Origin: Atrina japonica
Lineage: Eukaryota > Mollusca > Bivalvia > Pterioida > Pinnidae
Direction of reading: 5' to 3'
DNA length: 64,000 nucleotides
Assembly (NCBI GenBank): GCA_030159075.1
Contig: BROG01000029.1
Location: 2,067,001-2,131,000, forward strand
The notes under the pieces are model-generated. The model worked only from the letters and a program-made list of their open reading frames with translations, did no database searches and was not told the DNA's origin. The translations under genes were made by a program, and so were the position numbers. Positions 26,039 through 36,587 of the stretch are shown in pieces (position 1 is the stretch's first letter; every line of letters starts with the position of its first letter).

Positions 26039-28106
26039 CTGTAACATTGAATTTAAAACTTTTTACATGATAGTTATGTAAATTAAACATTCATACATTG
26101 CAAATATTGCACATACGTTAAAAACACAACACGTGATTTATTTGTTCGGATACAAATTAATTTGCGTGTAAATATTGTGTGAAATAACTTGATTTGTTGA
26201 AAGTTACTACATGGATCTATTTATCTATTTTTTTTCAATCTGGTAACATTAGACCACTGAAAATTGTAGGATCAAAAGGAGGACAAATCACAGATACCAA
26301 AGTTTAAGCCAAATACTGGTGAAAAAACATTGTTTACAAACGCAGACCACTGAAAAATACAGACGTCATTAGGTTTTGCCATTAATAAGTGAAATAAAGG
26401 TGATAAAAAAGATACATGAATTTTTACTTGTAAATTATATGACGGTAGTGTGAGAGAAAATATCGTACATTTTTTTTTTTTTTTTTTTGATTGCACAACT
26501 ATTTAACGTAATAGATATGGGAGTGACGGAATTTTTTTTTATTGTTTACTATAGAGAAATTACATTTGACATGTAACATGCATCTCTAATTTTTATCACC
26601 TAAATGAAATTCATTCACTTTAACCATACTTTTTAAAGGGCACCTGCTCTGTTATAAAGGTGCAAATTTTCATATCTAAAACATTAATGCCTTTGTTCAC
26701 TTTATTGTATGTAATAAATATCAACCTCTTTTATAAAGTATACCCCACCCCTATCATATGACAGTTATGCAGTGACTTATTTTACCTGTTCCCTTAAGTA
26801 CCCATCTTCCCTTTATAAAATAACCTTTTTGTAAAAACTGATTTTCTTCTTTATAACCACTGGGTCATTTTTGCAGTGTATTTTGCTGGTGAATGTACTG
26901 TATTGAGTAAGAACCCATTTTTAAGAAAATTGTATTGGTCAGCATTTAAACGTAAATGGTACCTCTATAAAATAATCTATATACCACTCCCTTAAAGTAT
27001 AAATTTCTAGGTCAGGATGTCCAGATTTTGTAAATAAAAAAATTCTTTGGTGATTTTATTTGACAAACACGGACCTCTGGACCTGAAATGAAATGAAATG
27101 TTCAGGAAATATGTTGATTTTTGCCTTATCATATCAGTACCTCATTTGTAAAGTATCCATTTAATTTTTATATATTAACTTATCTCATATTCATACATGT
27201 TTTCAGGTGAATTTTGAGCATTTTTTTGGATATCTTTTTTTAAGTCCAGCAAATTTAATTGACAGACAAAAATTAGACATAATATTGATACTAGTTTTCT
27301 TGAGAGTTCTTCAGTTTTGTCATATCCTTTTTGCTAATCTTTTAAACATTTTGTTATTATGCTCACAATACTACAGAAGTAATTAAGGGTTTGAAAATGT
27401 CTTATGGGTATCAAAATGTGTTGTGTAAGGGCGCACTTTTATTAAGGGGCACTTCATTCCTTGTCAATAAAAGGATGTGTGGTTTACTTTTAAAATAGCT
27501 CACCTGGGTGCCACTGGTCCCATGCTTTGTCCAAATTTTAAGTTTTTGTGAAGAAAATGGTAACTTTTTCCATTATTTACTTATTTGTAGACGTTAATAT
27601 GGTAAATAATGGTACTTACATCAAAAAATGAGGAATTTCACTAAAAGTCATATACATTTTTTCCTATGGGTATAAAACTAGACTGTGTTTCTCTTCTGTT
27701 AATCCTTATTATTTTAACGTCTGCTCCAAAAAACTGACTTGGCAATGTTTTGGATAAATTTTAGGAAAAACACACTTTGTTTACAACATAACATTTTAGT
27801 GTAGGGATGAGCCCAACGAGTAAATATAGTGAAATAATGACATGAATATTGGTAGTACTTTTTTGATTCTGAAAAGGGGTCTAAGTATACGGAAATACTA
27901 CGATTAAAATTTCGTAAAAAATGCAACGACTTTTACTTGCTAATGTTATATTGATCTTAAGTGACTTATTCGACCCTGATCCATGACAGCGACCTGAATG
28001 TAAATTAGATTGAGGCCTATGGGAGATTATTTGGTGGTGTCTGTCCAAGAACCATATCTTTTATTTAGTGTAAAATCGTTTTTTTTTTTGTTATATGTGT
28101 CTGTAC
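26039..28106. other. No gene seen (last intron)
   Basis: AT-rich intron. It has weakly conserved short segments near 26640-27000 (CTTTATAAAATAACC-like words) that resemble dispersed elements elsewhere, and a 20-bp remnant of the retroelement 3' segment near 27061. No additional module was found. Confidence 0.5.
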
Positions 28107-28331
28107 CTTTTACACATGCCATGTCAGTACACATCGCACTTCCATCTGTAAACTATAAAGTTCATATAAAACACACATGTCATTTTTGGCAGCCACCATC
28201 GGTGCAAATTTTACCGCTAAACTTATCTTCCCAACACTGATAACACATGTCCATGCTGTAACCGACACACGGGTGTATACGCAGTTGAAGCTCATTTGAA
28301 TGATGTCCAAATACAACTGGTGATAATGCCA
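28107..28331 (-). pseudogene. Stop-containing pacifastin-like module (pseudo- or poison exon)
   Basis: The acceptor TTTCATTTCAG at 28332 and the donor AAAAG|GTACAG at 28107 bound 225 bp. This is an exact multiple of three and phase 1 on both sides, like the functional module exons. The single frame starts V-ALSPVVFG, has PCVGYS, DKFS and DGGCQK, then TGA where the third module cysteine should be, two more stops (TGA, TAG), and a conserved end GSAMCTDMACVK just before the donor. The start and the end match the other modules, so the exon was once functional. If spliced in, it would truncate the protein after CQK, giving a 308-aa product. If skipped, the reading frame is kept. It is either a decaying exon or a regulated poison exon. 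Confidence 0.7.
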
Positions 28332-28599
28332 CTGAAATGAAATAGATGATCCCCGGATAAATAACAGTAAAACAGAGACAATTGTTTTGTTTTAGCTAAT
28401 TAACTTTGTTATTTACAATCAATAATTGATTCCGTTTAAAATACGTTGCGTAAACTTTACGTGTAAAGTAAATCTAGACTTTTCTAAAATGATTCTCTAT
28501 GATGCTAAGAATTATCTTCTAAGAATCAATTTCAAGACGTAGGAAACGGTATGTAAGTTAATGACCGTATTGAGTAAGCAGTAATTCGAGTTAGCAGGT

Positions 28600-28790
28600 A
28601 AAATTCGACCCTGATCCATTCGCCTAATGGGTGATAAACTAATAATATTTTAATGTGTCTGTATACACAGAATTACACATCGCACTATCTGTAGCACCTA
28701 CTTAGCCAATCAAATATCCCCAACGTGGATGTCCTAGCCGAAATTGATTAGTTGAAGTGTTGATAATGCCACTTAAATTACAAACAGAAC
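28600..28790 (-). pseudogene. Second, more decayed copy of the stop-containing module exon
   Basis: The plus strand has ATTCGACCCTGATCCA at 28604, GTGTCTGTATACACAG at 28656, ACACATCGCACT and GATAATGCCACTTAAAT in the same order as ATTCGACCCTGATCCA (27967), GTGTCTGTACC, ACACATCGCACT and GATAATGCCACTGAAAT around 28107-28331. The middle is deleted. This indicates a local duplication of about 640 bp carrying the exon, followed by decay of this copy. Confidence 0.6.
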
Positions 28791-28829
28791 ACAGTTGGGG
28801 TGTATTTGGCATTCCGGCAATTGAAATGC

Positions 28830-29049
28830 ATTTTTCATAAATTTTACCATTATAAAGTTCACGTATTATTAGAAGCAAAACCCCTGATTAATTTAATATA
28901 GAATTTTCCTCTTTCTACTTTATATTTGGCTTTGAATTATTTTATGGTTTATTTATGCATTTTATATTACCATTATAACTCTATTATTTTAAAACCCCTG
29001 TTAATTTAAATATATTCCTCTTTCATTTATATTTGGCTTTGAATATTTA

Positions 29050-29060
<11 letters not shown>
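28830..29060. repeat. Direct duplication, about 110 bp x 2
   Basis: Two adjacent segments share CCATTATAA, AAAACCCCTG, TTAATTTAAATAT and ATATTTGGCTTTGAAT in order. Confidence 0.65.

Positions 29061-29105
<45 letters not shown>
29060..29105. repeat. (TA)n microsatellite
   Basis: A TA tract next to a tRNA-like remnant (29110-29175) that includes a B-box-like word, AGTTTGAACCCC. Confidence 0.9.
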
Positions 29106-29108
<3 letters not shown>

Positions 29109-29198
29109 GACATCATGGATGAGAGCCGTGCGATTAATGCTTTTGGTAGATAGTTTGAACCCCAGTCGGGGCTTGTTGAGTTTGTAGGTATCTTCTTA

Positions 29199-29203
<5 letters not shown>

Positions 29204-29279
<76 letters not shown>
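29204..29279. repeat. (TA)n microsatellite
   Basis: About 75 bases of TA immediately to the left of a long palindrome. Confidence 0.95.
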
Positions 29280-29281
<2 letters not shown>

Positions 29282-29287
29282 CAAAAA

Positions 29288-29425
29288 ATTATCCACGGCG
29301 AAGTAGATCAAAATTATTCAATGAAATGTTCTGGTTTCCTCTAGCGCTTGTTATAGACATGAAAGCGCTAGAGGAAACCAAAACATTTCATTGAACAATT
29401 TTGATCTACTTCGCCGTGGATAATT
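29288..29425. mobile_element. Near-perfect fold-back element
   Basis: Two arms of about 61 bases (outer ends ATTATCCACGGCGAAGTAG and its complement, inner ends at AGCGCT) flank a loop of about 14 bases. Only one or two mismatches separate the arms. It has no coding capacity. It sits between TA-rich tracts inside an intron of the six-cysteine gene, on the 3' side of the exon at 29491. Confidence 0.85.
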
Positions 29426-29490
29426 TTATGAATTCTATATGACTCTGTACACAGTTTTTTAAAGCGGATATATATATATATATATATTAC

Positions 29491-29613
29491 CTTTTACACA
29501 GGCTCTCTCTGTACAGAAAACATTCCCTTCAGTGCTACATTCACATGTGTTGCAACCGTCAATTGACGGGAATCTATCTCCAGTCATGTGGGAATGACCA
29601 TCATACACACATG
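29491..29613 (-). CDS. Exon: fifth pacifastin/VWC-like module
   Basis: Acceptor CGGTTTTTCAG (29614) and donor AAAAG|GTAATA (29490); 123 bp, phase 1-1. It encodes ACVYDGHSHMTGDRF, DGCNTCECSTEG, and VFCTERACVK, with all six cysteines. Very similar to the module at 31790. Confidence 0.85.
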
Positions 29614-29799
29614 CTGAAAAACCGAAGATTGAAATAAGTATAAAATATATAATCTAGTGGACCATTTACACTGATGTGTATTCAGATGACAGCTTTGCAA
29701 ATATTTGTTGTTTTAAAGTTGTTTTAAATTTTCTTGAAATAGATATGTAGACTTTTTTCTTCGTTATGTAAATATAACAGCACAAATACCAAAGTATAA

Positions 29800-30335
29800 A
29801 TCAATAGAATGTCCAGGACACAGATACAAATCCGGTAAAAATGGACAAACACAGAACTCTGGAAACCAAGAGGTGGAATCAGGTGTCATGGAGGAGTAAT
29901 CATCCCCTGTCGACCGGTCACATCCGCCATGAGTCCACAGTCAAGTCCAATGAAATACGTCTGTGTGTATTCTCGTCACAATTGATAGACGCCTCAACAA
30001 CCGCCAAAAAAAAAACAACTCAACATTTCACTCAGTGAAACAGAGTAATCGCAAACAAGTCTATTATACCGACCGCAACATTTGCGGAACATTGCCATTA
30101 AACGCATTTCTCGATATCACTGTGTCAATAATTTCTCAGTGAGTAGTTTACCTCTGTATATGAAATCACATTCTACGCGCCCTGGCATATCGGATCATTT
30201 GTGAAATATAAACTCCATATGCGGGTGACTGAGGGATATTACTACTTAAATGCAGAAATTTTACGATGGGAAAGCCGAAATCGTCGCGTTTGTCGTATAC
30301 ATTCACACCTACTACTTCAGGAAAGGTGAAAAGTG
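29800..30335 (-). mobile_element. YIDD-type retroelement fragment, copy C
   Basis: The minus strand encodes YDKRDDFGFPIV, SSNIPQSPAYGVYISQMIRYAR and a frame-broken tail. The family's 3' non-coding segment then extends to about 29800. It lies head-to-head with copy D at 30540. 5' truncated and inactive. Confidence 0.75.
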
Positions 30336-30539
30336 GCTGCATAAGACAGGTTTCCTTTTTAGGAAAATTACTGTACATTATGCAGTGTATGGCAACACAT
30401 ATACTTAACAATGAATATCCATAACAAAGTGTCATATCATTTAATTTTTTATAAAATGCAGTATGTCTTTGTACATACCAAATATTTACAATAGATAAAA
30501 TTCTCGCTTAATTGTTAAAACAAAATCAGTCATTTGATA

Positions 30540-31510
30540 TCAGTATACTTATTTCGTCAAACACCACTCTGAATCTACACATAAATACACTGAAGTTGAT
30601 ATAAAAAAACATGCTGGGATTTCTAATAGACAATATATTTGTAATGTTCGGAGACGTGGTCTTTCAACAAACTGTCGGCATTCCTGTGGTAACCAATTGT
30701 GCCCCTTTATTGGCCAACCTGTTCCTTTATTCATACGAAGTAGATTTCATTCAGAAATTGGTGAATCAAAAAAAGAAAAAGTTAGCGGTGTCCTTTAATT
30801 TGACATTTAGATATATATACGATGTTATGTCAATTAATAATGACAATTTTCATACATATGTCAAAGCGATATATCCCAGCGAACTAGAAATTAAAGATAC
30901 AACAGAGTCAGGCACAAACGCTTCTTACTTAGACATTTTACTTAATATAAACACAGAAGGGAAATTAGCAACTAAGCTATACGACAAAAGCGACGATTTC
31001 GGCTTTCCCATCGTAAATTTTCCACATTTAAGTAGTAATATCCCTCAGTCACCCGCATATGGAGTTTACAATTCACATATGATCCGATATGCCAGGACGT
31101 GTACAACATATGAAGATTTCATATACAGAGGTAAACTACTCACTGACAAATTATTGACACAGGGATATCGAAAACCGCGTTTAATGTCAACATTCCGCAA
31201 ATTTTACGGTCTATATAATAGTCTTGTTTGCGACTACTCTGTTTCACTAATTGAAATGTTGAGTTGCTTTTTCGTTGGCGGTTGTTGAGACGTCTGTACC
31301 AATTGTGACGAGGATACACTCCTTACGTATTTCATTGGACTTGACTGTGGACTCATGGCGGGTGTGACTGGTCGACAGGGGATGCTTACTCCTCCATGGC
31401 ACCTGATCCCATCTCTTAGTTTCAAGAGGTCCGTGTTTGTCCATTTTTACACAGATTTGTATCTATGTCCTGGACATTCTATTGATGTATACTTCGGTAT
31501 CTGAGATTGT
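30540..31510 (+). mobile_element. YIDD-type retroelement (Penelope-like?), longest copy D
   Basis: This holds the C-terminal half of a reverse transcriptase plus the 3' non-coding segment (GACTGTGGACTCATGGCGG, CCTCCATGGCACCTGATCCC). Similar RT proteins are common in bivalves. I place it with Penelope-like elements from overall motif style only; the clade is uncertain. No endonuclease was recognised downstream. Confidence 0.75.
30611..31288 (+). pseudogene. Reverse transcriptase fragment with a broken active site
   Basis: A 225-codon open frame begins FLIDNIFVMFGDVVFQQTV, then GIPVVTNCAPLLANLFLYS (family form GIPMGTNCAP), FRYIYDVMSIN (family form FRYIDDVLSIN), ASYLDILLNI, SPAYGVYNSHMIRYART and RKPRLMSTFRKFYG. 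The change of the first catalytic Asp of YIDD to Tyr and of MG to VV should abolish activity. The frame has nevertheless stayed open, so the copy is fairly young. Confidence 0.85.
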
Positions 31511-31789
31511 TTTATTGATCATGATTCGTGCTCATACTGATAGATTAACAATGCTCACAAAACGGGTGCTGAAAGCAATGTGGCCAAAAATTGTGTTGTG
31601 TATATCAGTAGCTGCTAGCTGCGGTAGACAAGTGGTTCGACTGGTTTAGGTGCGTTATATAGTAAAACTGACTTGGAGAACATAAACTGGCTGTTGAAGG
31701 GAGGTGGCTGTTGAAAATAAATGGCTGTTAAAAAGGGTTTGACTGTATCAGTGTTGCTTTTAAAAAGAACAGTGGAATATCATGAATAC
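31511..31789. other. No gene seen (intron)
   Basis: Intron sequence between the retroelement copy at 30540 and the module exon at 31790. Confidence 0.5.
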
Positions 31790-31921
31790 CTTTTATACAT
31801 GCCATTTCTGTACAAAATACCATCCCGCTTGTACTGCATCCGCATGAATTGCATCCATCTGTTGAGTTGAACCTATCCCCCACATGATATGTGTGTCCAT
31901 TGTAATGACAAACAATCGATG
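31790..31921 (-). CDS. Exon: fourth pacifastin/VWC-like module
   Basis: Acceptor GTCATTAACAG (31922) and donor AAAAG|GTATTC (31789); 132 bp, phase 1-1. It encodes SIVCHYNGHTYHVGDRF, DGCNSCGCSTSG and VFCTEMACIK, with all six cysteines. Reading on through the donor gives a short hydrophobic extension and a stop, which is probably intronic. Confidence 0.85.
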
Positions 31922-31971
31922 CTGTTAATGACGTAGAATCATATATCAAAACTATGTGATAAGGTATCATT

Positions 31972-32015
31972 TATACGTTTAGATTTATTATTTGGCCTTG
32001 TCTGACACCACGTAC
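31972..32015 (+). repeat. Small R1 fragment
   Basis: It contains TACGTTTAGATTTATTATTT followed by GGCCTTGTCTGA, a block also present in the R1 copies at 40.45 and 40.70 kb. Confidence 0.6.
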
Positions 32016-34543
32016 TATTGTCTTGAAACCAGATGCCCCAGTAAGCATGAATCATGTAACTGAAATTTAAACTGAAACATGGAAAGTTTACTTTAAACGG
32101 AAATATTTCCAATAAGGAGCTTATTGACAATTATAACTAAATAAGCCATGTTTAATCGATTAAAATTAAAATGACTGGCAAAATCGAACGGTCAACTGAC
32201 AATTTCAACCATGTAGATTTGTTCAAGCCACATTTGCATACTTTTTAAGATAAACGTCAAAAACATGAGGAAGGATACAAAAAAGGTGAAATAACACCAA
32301 TTAATGACCACCTGACAATATCTGCCCTATTGACGTTTTATAGATCTGGACGTAATGAACATATTTGCTTCATACACGTTCTCGCTATTCATTATACTTT
32401 TCAAGATAACCACCTTTCACATAAAAGGGGAAATAACTCCCATAACCGTCCATCTGACTAGTATTTTCTGTCTGTTGACGTCTTGTAAAATTTTGCATGC
32501 AGAATATTTTAAATCTTACACTTTCTTACTATCCATACACTTTTCTAGATAATTGCCAAAATCAGTTTTAAAGAGGAAATAGCTACCATAACAGAACCAC
32601 CTGGGAAACGATCGTTGCCTGTGGAACATTTCTGCCACTCTAATTTTCTTTCTATCTATGATACTTTTCAAGATAATAACTATATCAGTCAAATAAATGT
32701 TACCCAACTAACTTTGAACATGCATATAGAAATCAAATAAACATGGCATCATCTTAACATCACTGCAGGATTTTGTTTTAATGGCATTTTACACCACAAT
32801 TAACAATTCTTCAGTCATGTAATGGTGGCCAATTTGAAAAGACAATCGGACTTCCATATATCAACAGAAAAATGCCCCTTCGTAATCAGTTATGCTCGTA
32901 CTGTAAAGAACTAATCAAAGTACCGAAAGCCGGGCTTACAAATACCCATGTAATAATATTGCCTTTTGTCATTTTGATAGTGTTATTAATTCATTAATAC
33001 TCTCAAACTGTGTTTTATTTCTTTCTAACAATTTCATTCACACATATACATGTAGCATATCTAGTTAATCGTTTATATTTCTATTTATCTATCTATTTAT
33101 TTGTTTATCTAATGTATTCATTATTTTCTTTATTTATACATTTAATAATTTGACTGTCAGTCTATTAATTCATTTATTATTATCTATTAATAATTTGTTT
33201 ATTTATGATTGTTACACAAAAAATATCTGTGCATTAAGTTCGTATTACTGAGTGAGCTAAGCACAGTTCTTTTTTAACCTCTCCTTATAATATTTGATCG
33301 ACTCGTAGCTTGTGATATTTACAATGTCTCGTATTTGAAAAAATGACTTATTTGACTTGATTTCATATCGACATGGACATATTAAGAGTTTAACAACTAT
33401 TCAAGATTTAAAATATTTTACCCACTGTGTCCGTTTTCATTTTTAATATTAACTTCAGCGACGTACATTTTTTACATTCTGCTGTAAGTTTATTCAACAA
33501 GATTTACTCTCTTTTTTGTCTAATTGATAGTTCAAAAAGCATATAGTCTCAGCTTAATTGTTGTTTGAGTTAACTGTGTAAAATCATAGAAGATGCACTT
33601 GTTTGCGATATAGTTTAGTTTCCTCGATTAAAATCGGCATTGCTTTTTCCAGTAATGTCTCGTATGTGGTGGCTACAAGTTTTAACCATTTAGAACGTGT
33701 CCTTATTCAAATACTTAACTTTAATACAATTTGAAAGTTACACTAATTTAACAATAAATCCTTAATATTTCATATACCAAATTTCAAAATATTTTCTGCC
33801 GTTTTCATGTTGAAAAAGCTTCAAGAAATGTGCATTTCAGTCGTATTGATTACTCGCCGATTATTTCTTTTAGTATTCAAAATTAATATTTTTATCACCA
33901 AATGACGGGTTAAAACATAATTGTTGCATTGATATATCAAATAATAACATATCGGGTACATTTTACCCGTTAAATCTCCTAAAATATGATACTTTTTCAA
34001 CATACAAGTTTTACCTACCACTATATCAAAGTGCCCACAAATATGTGCTCTTCGTGTGCGGAAAAATACAAACTGTTTTCCATTTATTATAATTTATGAT
34101 AAGATGAAAATTCTGTATCTATAAAGGTACGTGTTTGTTCAGCGTTCACCAGTGATTTTTTTTTTATCTTTAACCACCTAACGATTAATACTTTTGTGTC
34201 TGTGCTTTTAGTACTATTTTATTTAAATCAATGTAGTTATGCTCAAATCATTAGGTTATTTTCTAAATTTCGTTAAAGTAAAAGTTAAATCTGTACACCG
34301 CATTGATGTGGAAGAGCGATCGGAATTTAAACATTAAAACTTTATACATTAAGATCCTTTTCCATTCCCGAGATATAATAATGAAACACAAATCCTGAAT
34401 TAAATTTATGAAAAATAATGAAAAAAGTCAATAAAATACTTGAAAATCGTCACTTTCATGAAATCAGTGAGTTTTCCTTCATTTTATTGGAATTCATATA
34501 CATGCATACTGGTTTGTTATAATTAATTGGTAGTGAGACTTAC
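32016..34543. other. No gene seen (intron)
   Basis: AT-rich intron. Around 32340-32700 there are three loosely similar stretches (TATACTTTTCAAGATAA-type words) that suggest an old degenerate repeat. No additional module exon was found. Confidence 0.5.
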
Positions 34544-34729
34544 CTGCTTTGCATAGCATTTTTGTGCATTCTGTTCCACCATGAGCTGAACAGTAGCATT
34601 TATTGCACCCGTCGATGGCCGGGAATGTATCTCCGGCCCAGTACGTTTGTCCATTGTAGTGACACCCACCTATCTGACCACCAGATATGCCTATAGTAGT
34701 TGTTGTGGTGGTAGAAGTTTCAAGATTTC
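34544..34729 (-). CDS. Exon: Thr-rich linker plus third module
   Basis: Acceptor CTGAAATCAG (34730) and donor AAAGCAG|GTAAGT (34543); 186 bp, phase 1-1. It opens with a Thr-run linker (ETSTTTTTTIG) and Gly-rich spacer, then CHYNGQTYWAGDTF, DGCNKCYCSAHGG and ECTKMLCKA. The linker is a likely O-glycosylated hinge between the second and third modules. Confidence 0.85.
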
Positions 34730-34868
34730 CTGATTTCAGAAATATAATGTGAAACTGTGTGAATAGTGTCTATAATATTTTCATAACATTTAGATGAGTG
34801 TATGCTGTATGTAGCCATTATAAGAGAAAATACAAATGACAATTTACTCTATATCGTTGTATACTCAC

Positions 34869-35009
34869 TTTTCCCTACACTGGGAGGCTGTGGGTCTTGA
34901 CACACCATTTCTGTGCAAGCTGGTCCATGTTTAGTACAAATGCATGCATTGCAATCTTCGTAGAAGTGTTCACCTTCTATGTAGCTCCGACCTCCGTACT
35001 GACACGAAT
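34869..35009 (-). CDS. Exon: second module
   Basis: Acceptor TATTTTATTAG (35010) and donor GGGAAAA|GTGAGT (34868); 141 bp, phase 1-1. It encodes SCQYGGRSYIEGEHF, EDCNACICTKHG, ACTEMVC and a Pro-rich tail (QDPQPPSVGK). All six cysteines are present. Confidence 0.85.
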
Positions 35010-35050
35010 CTAATAAAATACCAAGGAAAATGATACCATTATTACTGTAC

Positions 35051-35251
35051 GTGTACTTATTTTAGCAGTATTTTAATATTAGCGCCTTTAGTGCTCAAGT
35101 CATTGCGCTAATTTAAGGGCAGCGTTAAAATTTCCTGTCATTCTGTATACACAACAAAGCCAATGAAATAAATTGCGCGAATTCAAGATTCCGCTAATAC
35201 GTCCCTACATTCTGAGAGCGCTAAAATATGAGTGCGCTAATTTAAATACAC
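35051..35251. mobile_element. MITE R2, copy 1
   Basis: About 200 bp whose ends are imperfect inverted repeats (GTGTACTTATTTTAGC on the left; the complement of GTGTATTTAAATTAGCGC on the right). It contains repeated GCGCTAA words. A longer copy lies at 39551. It sits only about 40 bases from the module exon at 34869. Confidence 0.7.
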
Positions 35252-35694
35252 ATACAGTATCTCTAATTAAATGTATTCTAGTGGACTTTGAGTTTCGAAT
35301 ATCCATTGATACTCATATGTTGAACACGTCCTGGAATATCGGATCAATTGTAAGATATAAACACCACATGAAAGTAACGGGATAATTTTTATATTCTTTC
35401 TAAAAATAAAAGTACACGTGTACATAAATATGTTTAATATCCATCTTAGTACTTACTACTCATTGTCATTATGATTTTAATCCTTGTTTTTAAAACATAT
35501 CGCGGTATGTGAAGCTTTTCGTGAACAATATTGATGCGATAACAAGATTTAATTTTTAGTGTCTTTTCTGTGATATTTACTGTAAAATAAACATTTCGAA
35601 CAATTTATGGTCGATGTAATGGCCTTATTCACAGATGACCATGTCACATTAACTGATATGTTGATTTATGTTAATATTCATTTTTTTTATTTGC

Positions 35695-35870
35695 AGATAA
35701 CTAGGGATTCATGGCAGGCATGACCCATCCGCAGAAGTAATTTCTCCTTGACTCCTCAGACCACCTCTAGATTCTCAAGATATTCGTTTTTCGGTTGTTT
35801 TTCTTTTCATTTTTCAACATATATAAATTTTGTCCTGTGGATTTCCTTATTGTCAACATTTTGTTTTCTG
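35695..35870 (+). mobile_element. Degraded 3' remnant of the YIDD-type retroelement
   Basis: GGATTCATGGCAGGCATGAC, then CTCAGACCACCTCTAGATTC and TGTCCTGTGGAT follow the order of the 3' non-coding segment of copies B, D and G, with about 25-30% differences by eye. Confidence 0.5.
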
Positions 35871-36422
35871 TATTTCTAAATTGACAATTTAGAGAGCAAA
35901 TGTTAAGGTACTTTTCATGTTTACTTATATGATACAGTTATGACAGGACAAGCATTTAGGTATAATGTCACATGACGTAGAGCCTAGGACATACTGGAAT
36001 TTTTCGCCCGTGGTAATTTTCGCCCATTTCCGACAGAAAACATATTCATTCTGTCTTAAATTCGACCTAAATCGCCATAGTCTAATGAATGGCATGTTCA
36101 TGTATATCCTTCTTCAATGGGACTAATTCATGTACTACGTGATACCCCTATTGTTTCTGTTAGTGATGGAATGACGCTAGCAGACGATATCCCGCAGTAA
36201 CGTCGTTTCAGCGGGAAGATTACGTGTAGTTACATTCCATTACCATTGGAGACACTAGTACCGCACAAACATTATCGTTTATTACGTGGTAAATGAAATA
36301 GTCCCATTATTTAGCATGGAAATTTCATTTTAAATTGGCGAATATTAAACGGGAGATAAAGATTTCCAGGTATACAGTATTTATTTTTTATAGGTTGTCA
36401 TGACAACAGCTGCGATACATAC

Positions 36423-36554
36423 GTATGTGGTAACAGTCATCCTGACTACACTGGACACCTGTAGGTGTACAGGAACACCAGTTGCAGCCATCCGATGCAA
36501 TCCAGGTCGTGTATATTCTGTGTGAAACCGCATTGTACGTACAGTTGTTCTCTC
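36423..36554 (-). CDS. Exon: first pacifastin/VWC-like module
   Basis: The acceptor GATTCTAAATCATTTCAG-type site (ATCATTTCAG, 36555) gives an exon in phase 1 that follows the signal-peptide exon. It encodes GENNCTYN, TTWIASDGCNWCSCTPTG and QCSQDDC. The donor CATAC|GTATGT (36422) is phase 1 and 132 bp from the acceptor. If that donor is not used, the frame adds a short Cys-containing tail (RMYRSCCHDNL) and stops at 36388, with AATAAA right after it. That would give a single-module secreted peptide. Confidence 0.82.
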
Positions 36555-36587
36555 CTGAAATGATTCTAAAATTCATTAATATAGGCC

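Noticed and set aside
25995..26090. Met upstream of the last six-cysteine exon as a separate gene start
   Set aside because: The residues before the acceptor at 26039 are intronic, and the phase-1 junction to the upstream modules explains the exon better.
28110..28316. 68-codon frame across the stop-containing module
   Set aside because: It is in a different frame from the conserved module ends and has no module pattern.
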